Source: Diprion similis
Lineage: Eukaryota > Arthropoda > Insecta > Hymenoptera > Diprionidae
Reading direction: 5' to 3'
Assembly: GCF_021155765.1 (NCBI RefSeq)
Contig: NC_060110.1
Span: 24,326,001 to 24,390,000, forward strand
Length of the DNA: 64,000 nucleotides
Position 1 is the stretch's first letter; each line of letters starts with the position of its first letter. Below, in pieces: positions 26,360 to 41,541 of this stretch. The position numbers and the translations under genes are program-made. The notes beneath the pieces are model-generated. The model was not told the DNA's origin. It saw only the letters and a program-made list of their open reading frames with translations, and did no database searches.

Positions 26360-29300
26360 CTATAATCGAACTCTTTGCTCGACGATATCGGTGTAAAGCT
26401 GCTCTGTAAGCCTAACGTAGAATCCAGTTTTGTCCAAAAAGTATACGGGATCGTTGATCTGTTGACCGACATACACACATTGAAAATAATAAAGATCATT
26501 CACAATCGACGGGCAGCTAAATGCAGGAAAAGAACCAATTAATTACCTTTCTAACATTGAAAGCCTCGAGCTGCAAGTCCCTCTTCTTTATCTTGAAAGT
26601 CCCTGCGAAGAGAGAAAAAGAGAGCAGAAAAAGACGTTAACGACATTTCGTACAGGGGTTTGGAGGAACGACGACTACATTAGCTGCGATAGTGTTTCTT
26701 AATGTTTTAATACGAACACGACGTCTGGAAACGAAGAGTAAGAAAAGAGAACAAGATAGTTGCGAAGGAAATTGATAATGTACTGGAGCAAGTGGTAATA
26801 AATTATGTAATTCAGCAGCTCTTCCAGCCTCTTTGTTACCCGTTATTGAAAACTCGGTTAGAATGCGGATGAAGAGGGGTCGTGCATAGGCCGGCAAGGC
26901 GTGTTTCACGGCTTCTGCAAACTTGTTAAGGTTCAGCGAACGCTCAGGGTCATAGATGGCGGCCATTCCAGCTTTACCCTCGGTCCCAGGTACCTTAAGA
27001 ATATCCCGTTGATTAGAAATTCTATACATTATATGTACGTTCACTGTTAACGTACTTAACGCTAAACCCTGAAGAAATACCGCGCCGCTAACGCAACTAG
27101 AATTATAGTTGGACAAGTATTTAAGTACCTCGACGCCATAGACGGCGGCGTCCCTCAGACCAACCACGTTACTGATAACGGCCTCAACCTCCGACGTCGC
27201 GACATTTTCTCCACGCCATCTGAAAGTATCTCCAGTTCTGTCTTTGAAGTAGAAATAGCCAAAGTCATCCATCACCAAAATATCACCTGAGGAAAAAAAC
27301 GTGATTGACGTTTAAAAACAGATTAAATTTCGTCTCCGCAAAAGAACAAGGTTCGCTTTACTCCCGACGTTGGAGTTCAGAATCATATCATAGAAAACCA
27401 ACCTGAATTGAATACTCGATCACCTTTCTTGAACACATCGAGAATGATCTTCTTCTCGGAAGCCTTCTTGTCAACGTAACCACTGAAGTCATTCACCGCC
27501 TTTTTCGGGTTTATCTTACCGACGAAGACCCCTGCCTCGCCTATAATAGGAAGGAGACATGAAGACGTTAAAATCTCTCTTTCAAACTCCGTCGTGTTCC
27601 ATTTCGTCTGTGACAAACAGTAACGTACGTTCTTATAGTATAAATACACTTTTACTACACTGCGGCCATGAGTCTGAATGCAATCGTATAAGGGAATGAT
27701 ATCAGACCATCTTCTGGCTTTATACGTCTTAAGTGAATACAGAACGACGTGATTTACCTGGCTGACACGGGATGCAGAAGCCGTCGGGACCGCGTAGTGG
27801 CTCGCCAGTTTCCTCGTCCACTCGAAGCAGCGCAACGGGATAAAGTGCTCCAGCGTATCTGGGCACGAAACCCACCGAACCGACGCGGCTGTCAATATTG
27901 ACTGTGGCATAACGAAGCATCATCAATACTCATTTCATTCAACATTAGGCAGACAAAAAAAAGAAGAGGTGTAATTATTTGAACCTACCAAGATTCGAGT
28001 TTCCTTCCGTGGCGCCGTAAAACTCTCCTATCTGTTTGACGCGAAATCTCTCTACAAACGGCCCCCATATTTGGGCCTTAAGTCCGTTGCCAAACATGAG
28101 CCGTACCGAATGGGAAGTGTCCGTAGAACTCGGAGGAATGGCTAGCAGATAGCGGCATATTTCTCCTATGTACTGCGCCACCTGTAGCAGTAAAACCTTC
28201 AAACATGAGCCAAGGTCTTCGAGAAAGCTGTGAGAAATCCGTAGTATTTGATAGAACCTCACCCTACGCGAAGAATGTTATAAAAGCTTTGAACAATCTA
28301 TGCACCCCACTGTTCAAAGTCTTGTACCAAGAACCATTTTCAACCACTGTTAAACAAAATTCTTAAAATGCATTCAAGAACAAAGATGACGATGATAAAG
28401 AAGAGCAAAGTTTCATGGGAATTAAGTATCCGATATTTTATTCTCCATATCGCCAAAATACTCAGGCAAAATGACTCACCGTGCACTCGTAGTGCGCACA
28501 GTCAGGCCAGAATTTGGAAGCGCTGAAGCGACGGCGAAGAACGACGGTGATTCCACGCAAAAGAGCCTGACCCGCACCGACGATACCACCAGCTGTATGA
28601 TAAAGCGGAAGGGCGTCGTAAATGCGATCCGTCGTCCGGAGTCCAAGCATCGAATGGACGCCACAGGACATCAACATGTACCTGCGCCAATAACAGAGAG
28701 GGTGTAAGTCGAAGAGAAAATTTATTCTTGGTAGTTGAATGTAACGAGCGCGTCGAATGGAGTTGAGAATATGTAATTAGTAGTTTGCGTAAATTGAAAC
28801 GAATTCTACTGGATACCTGAGGTTCGTGATAACGGCGGCTTTTGGCATTCCAGTTGTACCGGAGGTGTAAATATATATCAGCTTGTCCCGGGGACTACAT
28901 TTGACCTCTGTTCCATCAGCGGAGAGCTTGTCGCCGGAGATTTTGGCAAATTCTACACTAAGATCGACCGACACCGGCAAGGTCGTCCGCGCCGAACTAG
29001 GAACATCCGGCCACCGATAAAGCGTCAGCCCGGAAATCTCATCCTTCACATCATTGACGGCTGTAATGACGAGACTCAAATTGCATGCATATTACGCTGA
29101 GCTCACAATCAGTGGTGCATCACGTAGCATTGCCTCACCGTCCGCAAGCTCCGAGCCAAAGATCACTGCCTTACAGTTGGCTGCCCGGATGCTGTGGATC
29201 AGGACCTCGTGACGCAAATTCGTGTTGACGAGAGCAGCAACGAGGCCCACTTTGCTCAGTCCGAGCCAGAAACCTACGTACTCGGGTCGGCTGTCCATTA

Positions 29301-31678
29301 TCAAAGCGATGCTATCACCACGGGCCAATCCCTCTCTGGAACGGAAAAACCGCGCCACCCGATTGCTGAACTCCTCGAGCTGAAACGTGGCAAAGGAACC
29401 CATCGAAGCAGAGGAATATCGGATAGTGTTTCCAATTGTGCAAGATGAACTCGTACATAATGTACAGAAGTGCATGCAGTAATTCATAGCATGCTGAGAA
29501 ACTATAGTACTAATTCATTGTTCAAGTAAGCTCCTGCCAGAAATAGGCATGAAGCAACGACGCGCTTACCACAAATCTTATCAGAGTACAATGAATGACA
29601 TAAAAGTTATATGTTCGTGACCTCTTCTACCACATGGTAAAAATTACCATTTTTAAGCGAGTAATTATTTCAACTCGAATAATAGTTTTTTACCTAATCT
29701 ACCGATGCTACTGTTCAGTCTTCTATAATCGTGAAAATTGTTCAATAGTTCGTTACCTGTTGGTAGGTCCATTCCTTGTCTTCGAAAATGAATGCGGCGT
29801 GGTCAGGGTGCGCGGCAGCTAACCGCGCGAAAACCTCGGCGACGGTGAACCCCCGAGATTCCCACCACCAGAGCAGAATGTTGACCCGCAAAAACCTGAA
29901 CGAACCTCTGAAACGGAGTCTCAACATTATCATCCATTTCGCAAGTGCAACCGTAAAGGTATGCTTTGGCACCCGCGCCCGTATATGTACTTTTATTATA
30001 TGATCCAGTCTTCTATTATTTGCAGGATTTTGTCGTCGAGTACTCAAAATTTATTTCGAATACAGATAGTTTAATGCAATATTTCGTAACCGCATATCTA
30101 AACCGAATGCTTAACGCACAGAAAGTCGAATTGAACGTAACACGCTGATCTCACTCCTCATTATCTTCTCGTCGACTGTTTCGTTCTGTTCTCTTACACA
30201 TATCGAAACATAATTCCCGCAAGAGCTGCTTCCCTTTGATTTCATTTTCTCCCTGAGCTTGCATCTAGAATTCCGGAACTAATTCTTCGCCGGTGTAGAT
30301 CATCTGAATGGACTTTCAAGTCCAACGCCCATTGAAATTACGATTGGGTAGATGCGTGGTAACTCTTACGAGGAAGATACTTTATGCGGGGGATGAGGTA
30401 GTGGATGCGGGCAGACACGTATGTGGCGGATAAAACACATACAGCCGCGTCACACTTACCAATTATGTGCATACTAATATCACTACGCGAGGCGTTCGTA
30501 ACGACCCTTCTAACCGTGCCACATGTTGTACTAGAGAATTCGCTGTATACAGACAAGCTGCACGTATGTGGGTACGTATATATATATCCGTCTACCGTGT
30601 ACTACATACGCTACTTCGTTTAGCTTCTCATTCATCGCTCTCGCATTCGTCGCAGGCTGTTGCAGCTCCTAAACTCTGCATTTATCATTAGAATTATCCA
30701 AGCGCAAATGAACCATGAAACTATGTCAGGTCAAATGATTCTACAGGCGAATAATGTTGTCGGTACTAAATTTACTCGACGCTAGAAACGGAAACGCCGT
30801 GACTAGCGATTTTTAACTTCCCGCCGCTGCTGAACACGCGTTGCATCGTGGATCGTGAACCCAAGTCGGGATCAAATTGTATTCTGTTTTTCTTCGGCGG
30901 GACAAATGAGCCGCAATTAGATAACTCGGTTTCATCCGCTTGCAAGCCCCATTCCTGAGGGCACCAGCAGCGCTATCATTTCTGTCTATAAATTCAAGAT
31001 GAGATATATACTGGTGAACGGAAAAGCATAAATTAGTGCTAATCTGTTTACTTGTCTTCCAAATGGATAGATTCCATTCTATTGTCTGATTGTATTCTAT
31101 TGTATTGTCATACTCTTCCCGCTTCTTCATCGATACTTTTATATCTGGTCTGATGTTTCAGCAATTTTCTAAAATGGTATAACGATACAAATACAACTAT
31201 TCATATTTCAAATGTTTTCAAACTCCGAACGTTCGATCAATTGCCGATCGTTAGTTAAAGTAGAATGTAATAATCTGTTATCGGCAACTGATATTCACCC
31301 AAGTTAATATACTACCAAGTACAAAGGCTGCATCACCGAAGCCCGTGCAAAGAAAGGATAAAATTTCTGCATTGAAGTGTAATATAACGTTATGCCCCTC
31401 GGCTGCATATGAAATTCCAGCGGCGTGGATGCGTCGAGGCGAGCGCATATAACAATACGACACATACCTATATTGTACATGGTGTAGAGTAGGTTATACC
31501 GAAGAAGACTCGAGTGTCAGAGCTAGGTTTGTCTTTAACACTAATAATAAACTCACAGAATATCCCTGGGGAGAGTTTTGTAGAGTACATAAAGCATTCT
31601 TCGTCGATTTCCAGTGAAGAGGAAACCTCCCAGTAGCACGGCCCCGACGGATAACAGAAGCTTGTTGAGCTCCGTCAT
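26360..31678 (-). CDS. Fatp: Long-chain fatty acid transport protein / acyl-CoA synthetase (SLC27 family), 12 coding exons
   Basis: Membrane-bound FATP that imports long-chain fatty acids and activates them to acyl-CoA using ATP. Exons (minus): 31678-31557, 29907-29757, 29379-29139, 29060-28817, 28681-28480, 28181-27989, 27901-27758, 27540-27403, 27286-27129, 26993-26840, 26602-26547, 26458-26360; total 1,902 nt, 633 aa, the usual FATP1/4 length. A hydrophobic anchor lies at residues 8-23. The ATP/AMP-binding motif [13 protein letters not shown] is at about 234-246, [12 protein letters not shown] lies in exon 6, and the FATP signature [15 protein letters not shown] starts near 498. The C-terminal exon ends in a DIVEQRVRL-type tail before TAG. 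The start MTELNKLL at 31678 is the first ATG; the frame is open upstream only from a TTG. It lies in the same orientation as and upstream of the 5-oxoprolinase gene, 4.1 kb away. FATP1 and FATP4 subtypes cannot be separated by eye. Confidence 0.94.
29908..31556 (-). other. First intron of Fatp
   Basis: A 1.65-kb intron splitting the codon after RDI (CT|A). Nothing recognisable lies inside. Confidence 0.6.
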
Positions 31679-31744
31679 TGTGAAGGAGCTTCCGGTGGGC
31701 CCGGTCCCAGAAGAAACTGGAGATCGCACCTGCTTTGAGCGCAA

Positions 31745-34700
31745 TTAATATCGATATGAAATCGCGGGTGGCGCGCAGGCCGGAATTACTCCCGCTTATA
31801 AGAAACAGAGGGAGAAACGAGCCGTACTTTTCTAAGGAATCAACGACACGTCGGAAAGAACGGCGGAATTGCGACTAAACGGCGAATCACTGCGCGAGCA
31901 GTCCTTTTGTCATTGAGCTGCTCCGCCGCGCGACGACACCACGATAACTGATCGTAAGCTCCATGCCTGCATGTATAGACCCTCATTCAACTGAGGCATT
32001 CGTGTGCACGTTGACCACCTACGTACACACAAGCTCCCTGCACCAGCGCTTGTAAGAGCGAACGAACGAACGTCAATTGCCGTTCATATAACAATTTACT
32101 ACTGTCAAACGAAGCCGGGGTTACACGTACGTACGCCTATCTTCATCCTTATACTCTGACGATTGCGTGCCCGCGGCACACGCACAAAGACTGGCTGCAT
32201 GCATACGTATAACTATGTATTACTTACTCCGTGGCCAATAACAAGCTGACGGCGGATATACATACGACCGGATAATTTTATGCTGCCGAATTCGCAATCC
32301 TTCACGTTTATCCGAGGGTACAAAAAATTCTTTTCAATTACAAATATTCTTGTGTCTAATAGGTGTATATTCGGCGTGTATTATAGCTTTTGACCAATTT
32401 CTTTGTCTATTTGTTCTCTATTATATGTATTCAGAGAAGTCACGTAATTCCTAGGCTTTTTTCATAGAATACTTTAGGTTGTATTGAAATATCCGTTTTT
32501 CACAATGAATCACTATCGCTTATTTTGAATTTTAATCTTGATGATACGACGATAGAAAATTCGCTATTAGTTATCGTGGAAAATTTGAAGCATAATTTTA
32601 CTTTCTCGAATACTATAACTCACTTGACGCAACATTTTCTAATAACTAGTCGTCTAATATTCCAGTCCTGAATTTTTCTCATTAATTAGAACAAAAGTCG
32701 TATTTTCAGCCGATGTCAATCATTAGATTCGTGGACTAATTCACCTTTTCAATTCATTTACGTATCAACGTGAAATTTCCTTACAGGAATGCAGTGTAAA
32801 ACGGTATCATTAGGTGACGTTATTTATGTCTGGCACGAATTTACCTCACTGAAATACAACATGCCCACAAGATCATCTGATTATCCGTTGTATCATTGCA
32901 TTCTTTTGCTTTTTTCGAACTTGAAAGGCGTTCAGATTCCTTATAACTCTAGTAACAGTATTCGACGTAGACTGAAATAAATTGAGTGAAATCATGGCGA
33001 GTGGAAGCGAAGTACAGATGATATAGCGCATTTGAACGTTGCCCACGACCGTCTAGATGAAGTATTTTTACAAAGGGGGTTTCTAACACTCGATGGAAAA
33101 ACTTGTCAATAAAATACTGCCTTGTATAATTTGAATTACAGAAATAAAACCGCATGAAAATAAACACACAAAGTGGCTATAACGGTTCTAATGACGCATT
33201 GAACGTCTCACGATTTCTCGAACAGTATTGTGATTCAGCGATAATCACTATGCAGTGTTGGGCAATAAATTCAACAATACGCAAGAAAGGGATACCATTA
33301 AGAGGCTCGAACGCGGTGGCAAAATCGTCTGCACTCTACTTTGTCACCAAGTTGACGCCACCTTCTGGAATAATCGTTCAAAAGTTATTATAATCTTACG
33401 GACAAATGATATACTGGTCATAAATTGAAAATCTTGCGAATATTTAATCAATTTTCTGGTCCAAGAACCACCTACTCACTTGTTGTCTATAATTATAATA
33501 TTGAATAATTATATGATTGTCAAAGCGTCTCAGAATTAGCAGAAGTAATTAAATAAAAGTCTTAAGCACTTAGGAATCAGTGATAACGATCATAACCAGC
33601 GTTCGTAGACCCGTTAATTTCTGCACATACAAACCCTCGGCTTAGCAGCAGTTTCGTACTCTTGATATATTCAACCTCTGTAAAAACCTCTGTCCTTACT
33701 TGCATAGAATGTCCAGCGGGTTGAAGACGAAACGAATGTAACCAACATTTCCAATGCATGTAAATGCACAGTATAAAGCATCCACGTGCCTTCGGCTAAT
33801 TGACATATTCCTGGATCCACTCGTTCTACTTTCACTCGGTATTCCAATCATTTTTAAACATCATGTTCTAAGTACGCATACGATGCAAATTAATTGTGGA
33901 CAAAACTTTCTCATACATATTGTATACATATGCGTACGATTATGATAATCTGGTCAAGGCAAAGTGAAATTTATACTCGACCAGATAAGCAAGAAACTCG
34001 GTACTTGTTAAACTGAAAATTTTTAATTAATATTAGATTTTGCCAATGCGCACGTTTGTCTTCTAACCAATAAAACTTTTGAACTTATATTAAACGACAG
34101 ATTTAAAGCCCCAAGTGTCGTGAATTGTGAAATTCAGGGATTTCGAACAGATTTCACGTTTTGCATAAAATGCGAATATTACCAATCAGAATTCATAATT
34201 CCAGGAACTCATTTGGAGGAAATCATTAAAGACAAAGTGTTTTGCAAACATCACTGTCAAAGTGCACCATTTTTGTGGTTCAATTTTGAATTCTGTTTGC
34301 AAACATATCTTTACTTTAGCCCCCACGAAATTTATTTGAAGGTAAAACGAAGAAACTTCGCAGAGAGTTTAGAAACGTTTTTTAAACTTTGAACGGACAA
34401 AATGAATTATTAAACGGCCGCATGTAGGTGCAGGGTGGGAGAAGTATTAGACAAACAGGTAGGTGTAAGATATAAGGTCGTGGAATTTCGAACATAATTA
34501 TGCGTATCCATGTAGAGTTACGTCGTTTATTTATACAGAATTACAAGAATAACATTTATTTTTTCTACATGTTAATTGAAGGAGTAAAGTTCGTTATCAC
34601 AAAATATATTACAATTATTTAAACTGAAATTACGATGCGTATTGGAAGGCAGTTGCATGACGTCAGGAATACGATCTGATCAAAGTACCTGAAACAGAAA

Positions 34701-36462
34701 AATTATATCCTTTTTTCGGCGTAAAGCGGTAGAGCGGTGTCATAAATTTGGATTTTTTTAATTCATTCAATGAAAGCTCATTCAACGCACCTAGAAATAT
34801 ATTTCGTACCGAAGTGTACGGATAAATCCGATACAAATTCAGTCCGATAGCGTAAAGAAAAAAAGCGCATATAGTGTATAATCCACTTCGGATTCATTAT
34901 GACAAAATTTGATAAGACGATCGACAGTTATTTATTTTTTTAAACGATCGCAGATCCGTTTAAAATGTCGAGTAGAATAGCCAATCCCATTCCAGAATTA
35001 TTACTTGCGTAATGGGGTTCCAAGAACGCAGTGTGTTTAAATCATAATTTATGATCGTTTTACCTTCTCAACAATTTTTCGGCGACTATGAAATTTTGTT
35101 GTGTCTACCTTAATCAGATCAGTGGCTTTTCGTCTAGAGCAAGGATATGTTGGACAACAAAATGTCTACAGAAATAGGAACGATTGATTTCAATGCTGGG
35201 TTGCGTGATTACGCTTCGTGGCATTGCAAGCGCAATCGAGGTTTTTAACTCAACGGAAATTGGAGCTGTAAGCGTGATCTATAGATATATATAGTAGTGC
35301 AGGTATTATAATTATGTAATTTCACACCACTGGCGATAAGCGATAGAAATATTCAATATCTCAGATCTCAATACCTTGGTTCCTACACAGGCTGTTCACC
35401 AGTCCAATTAACTATCTGATGACTAGGTAAAGCACCAAGATGTCCAGTACTGAAAATTATACAGGCCGAACCATCAGCGCGGCATTAGAAGCTAGGAGAC
35501 CTTAAATCAATGAAAAAAAAAAAATAAAAAAATAACTCAGGCACCTGTATATAACTTTATAACGTCATACACAATGACCATTAATATCGAACTCTTCAGT
35601 GTAAGATTTTGTCATCAGAAGTAGACCTGTGACAAGCTTTTCGATTGAAAATCAGTTACAATCGCATTGAAATTATCATAAATTAATCAACCGTTAGTCG
35701 TTATACATAAATGTGGAAGTTATAAACAGAATGAGAATATATATATAGATTATTGATAGATATCATTGAAACGAAATGGCACCAACATATTTGATTTTTC
35801 TTAATTTTTAGATATGGCTGGAAATTTAGATAGACGGTTTAGGATGCAAAGTCAAAAGAGATGTAGAAAACAGATTGAGTAACTGATGTGTGTTGGCCGA
35901 GAGATTTTTTTATAGGCTAATTTTTCACCAGGAATATTCGTATTACTTGAAAATTTCATCAAATTTCATAAACGAATACGTAATCTCGAGAAAGTAATGG
36001 ACAAATTAGTTGAAAGTATGAATAAACTCCTGTGTAGAATATCAGCGTTATCTCGATGCTGCAATAATTGTAGATATCGTTCTCATATAAACCTTGCGTT
36101 TCCATTTGTACAATGTAGAGAAGCAATGAAAGTACGTATATCAGTGTACATCACATATATACGTTTTATCAGTTATTAAAATATGGCGAAAGTGATTCCT
36201 GGAAAGATGAATACGCAGAGGTGGTGAAAAATAAAAGGAAAAAGATTGAAAAGTGATGGTGACTAAAGAAAGGCTCAAATTATTCAAGGCATAAAATTCC
36301 AGAACTTGGATTTGGAACTTTGGCTGTTCACATTAAGAAGTTGGACATCATTTAGCAGGAAAGTTGCTCACACGAAAAAATTCAATAAGCCACACCTGCT
36401 GAAGCTTGCAGCAAAAGCTGGTGACACCATGTTACCAAGGTTGAGTCAAAGCGAGTCAATGT
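31745..36462. other. Gap between Fatp and the VAMP4-like gene
   Basis: The Fatp promoter probably lies near 31.8-32.3 kb, where GC content is higher. The rest is AT-rich with no supported gene. One 90-codon frame at 34120-34392 has CxxC and CKHHC spacing but is probably chance. Confidence 0.45.
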
Positions 36463-37377
36463 TTACTCACCAATAATACTCATAACTATTGTCAGAATAA
36501 TGGCGCCGACAATGATTCTCATCTTCATGTTCTGCATCCAAGCCCTGCGGTGTGCCTTCTTTGCAGAATCGTGAAACTCGTTTCCAGCCATAGCCAGCCG
36601 TTCGCTGGCCACTTCTAAGTCTTCCATTTTTTCTCCTCGTTCCATTACTTTTTGCACGTTTTCGCGCATCACATCTGTTACTTCTTTTATCTGAATACGA
36701 ACACTAAAAAAACGAGCATTATCAAAATTAGTTCACTACAATTGTACCAAGTAACCCTAATCTGGATTTCAACATTATTCTGGATTATCGGAGAGCATGA
36801 CAATTTACAACAGGCCAGAAACAAATCTAACTCTTCAAAAACTAATTCTAGCTTATTTTATTCCAGAATTATCGTAATTTGAAGACAGTGCATTGGAAAA
36901 AAGGAAGGTAGAGAAAAATCATGATCGAATGAGCATCACCTGTCCATTTTACGATCTCTGTATGGTTCACTGGTCGAAGTACTCGGGCGGCTGAAATAAA
37001 AAACAAAACAATGTCTTAGATGAATTAAAAGCCAGTCCCATATAATGAACAGTGAGAAGTCAGTTCAAAATATGGATCATAAGTTTATGGTATGGATAAT
37101 AGGTCGTCCAAACATACTTGAAAAGCATTTCTTCATCTGGATCGCTGTCATGATCAAGGAGGGTTTCCTGAGGAAATAAACAAAAGAACGATTAGATTCT
37201 GACACTATTTAAAAACGATTTTCAGCTTTTTGTCAGGCTTAAACCGTGTAAACATTAAACAGTCGCTAATGACTCACGGCTTAGAAATAATCATATGAAA
37301 AACAAACACACCTTCTCCACGTCGTCGGCTTTGGCCACGTCGTCGCGCGGCACATTACGCTTGAACTTCGGAGGCAT
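36463..37377 (-). CDS. VAMP4: VAMP4-like R-SNARE, 4 exons
   Basis: Tail-anchored vesicle SNARE, probably for trans-Golgi/endosome fusion. Exons (minus): 37377-37312, 37167-37118, 36990-36940, 36703-36463; 408 nt, 135 aa (vertebrate VAMP4 is about 140). The N-terminus MPPKFKRNVPRDDV matches the VAMP4 start rather than VAMP2/7/8. Exon 2 encodes ETLLDHDSDPDEE (23-35), a dileucine plus acidic cluster like the VAMP4 TGN-retrieval signal. The R-SNARE motif runs from about residue 57, with the zero-layer arginine at R78 in VMERGEKMEDL. A single transmembrane helix fills about 119-133, leaving a two-residue lumenal tail. The acceptor for exon 4 is the TAG at 36706-36704; the nearer CAG at 36693-36691 would put a stop right after the junction. 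No targeting or SNARE residue appears lost. Confidence 0.88.
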
Positions 37378-39668
37378 GATTCGGAGTACGTCACAGGATA
37401 CGTTTGAACTTTTCCCGGACGGCAAGTACTCCAGTCCTTCTTTAATCTGGATTTGGAGATATGGTTAAGAAAATAAAACTCAAGGAATCCCAAACACAAC
37501 GTCCATCTTTATCTGTCATACCGCTGAATGTGTTCATGCAGCAGACGACAGACGGAGCGACAACAATAACAAGCGTTGCTGTACAATTCCAACAGCTGGT
37601 CCCACGGAACATTGAACGCCTCCATTTATTTACTTCAAAGTGAACTCAACTGTGGTAGTTGCATTATTTGGTTGTATGCAACGAATGGCAAAAAAGCATT
37701 AGAATCTCTGTAATCAAAGACTGTAGGATAAAGGGTGACATTTTCACTGGTAGCGGCCATGTCGGCATATTTAATTACAACCAAAGAGGCGAAAATGTAT
37801 CAAGCTACAGTTCTTTCGCAGTAACTCCAATTGCTGTAAGCAGCCGGTCAGTATGCATTTTGCAATGCCGACATGTTTGTCTGACATACCTACATAAATG
37901 TCTTGTACTCTTTTATTTCACAGATTAAAAAAGAATAGAGAACTTTTCGACGAAATCTCAGACGACATTTTAACGTACTGACCAATAAATTAGCAGGCTT
38001 ACCGACTGACACTTTTCCCACCTTACCCTCCGAGCAGACAGGCAATATCGTTAAAGGCCCGCCCTGTACGATTCTTGCTACATAATGATTGCCCAATGCT
38101 TCCGCCTCCGATTTGTATTCGAAACTTCGATTCGAGGTACTAATCAGAAGCAGGTCTCAAACGGGTTCATTTATTATTCATGACTAACAGCAAGTTTAGA
38201 TTTATTTCGATAACGAAGGAAAAAAACATACCTCTCAGTGTGATATTGAGAACATACTGGTTAAGTAACTCGTATAGCAATTCTTCACGACGAAAAAGAT
38301 AATTGTGAGTGTTAATATTCACTAATTCATAGTATAAGCTGATCAAACGGAAGAGTGATACAATAAGGCAAGTGTAACGTATTTTAAAATGCAGTTTCGT
38401 CCCGCTTTCGGGGTGCATTGTTTCATCCTTATATATCATTGGGCGAATCGTAAAATATTAAATTTAACTATCGATTCCGAATGATAAAGTTAATTCAGTG
38501 TTCTCGTCAGGAATGCAATATTTATTCAGTGTTCTCCACATAAATATAAAACTTATTCAGTGCTTCCATGATTATAAAATGTTGTCAAGTGTCCCCCACA
38601 GTAATAGAAAATTTAAAATATTCACTCCAGATGTCGAGGCTGGACTGATTGTCACAATGCAGCACGAGTGAGTTGCATGACTTTTGAAAGTACTGTTTAC
38701 ATCTGCTTCTTACTGCACATCACTGCGTTTGTTATCTGAGTACATCTCCATGATCTAGGACCATTGTTAGGTTTCAAACATAGGAGACAGAAGCAGAGAT
38801 GAGTTTTCTCAAATAATTTATTCGAACTTTTCAGTCTACGTAATATGTTCCTAGGATTTGAAACTATTTAACAATCATGGCACATCATCAACTTATGAAT
38901 TCATACATTTAATTAGTTTCTTTGGAAATAAAATACACACAAAACTAGAAGTTGTTTGATATAAACTAATATTCTTGAACACATGGTATGTATGAACCTT
39001 TCATTGTAGCCTTCTTACAATCACTAATTAATGATGTATTTCAACAGCTATTTCACAATTATGAACAACAATAATAATAATAATAATTCAAAACACTATC
39101 TGGAACCAGAAAATGGTAGAATATACTATTGCACCTACAACACGAGGCAAGCTCGTACAACAAACTTAGTCACTTAGATCATGAAACGATTTTCAAGTTG
39201 AAGGTATAGGATACATTTTACCAACGTTAAAAAAAAAAAAACGTTCTCGTTCTACTCCGAATGTATCTATCTCCGATATTCATGTCGAATTTCTTCTCCT
39301 CAATCCCCCCACTTTATAAGTATACAGTAGCATTACTAAGTTACTCGAAATTTCGTCTGTAAAGTAAGTATAAACTGGATTTAGGTTTTGAATTTGTCAT
39401 CTTCTAAAATTATAAATGACTTATTCATACAAATGATTACTGTCTAGTATTTGGTAATTTTAAGCTACATTTTAGTACGACAGATCAAACTTTTTAGTAC
39501 TCTTGTCTATGCCCTATTGGTTATAAACAAATTCGAAATCCAAACCAATTCACTGGCACACAGAGATATGTAACTAGTGTAAAGACAGATCCAATCCAAT
39601 TTTCGATTTCAGATAACGTGGCGTGATCATTGTCTGGGTAGAATTATCAGTGTATAGATTTAGTTTGC
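37378..39668. other. Gap between the VAMP4-like gene and Gale
   Basis: It contains the presumed VAMP4-like promoter at the left end, the 31-bp tandem repeats, an AAT microsatellite near 39069, and the Gale 3' UTR at the right end (AATAAA on the minus strand at 38817-38822). Confidence 0.45.
38491..38612 (+). repeat. Degenerate ~31-bp tandem repeat, four copies
   Basis: Copies begin at 38491, 38522, 38553 and 38582 with a shared core TTATTCAGTGTTCTCC that decays in the fourth copy (TTGTCAAGTGTCCCCC). Spacing is 31, 31 and 29 nt. It is non-coding, between the VAMP4-like and Gale genes. Confidence 0.7.

Positions 39669-41541
<1,873 letters not shown>

Noticed and set aside
29092-29138. Alternative longer Fatp exon ending in RDAPLIV
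   Set aside because: The donor at 29138 gives the correct phase with the next exon and fits the family sequence; the extension does not.
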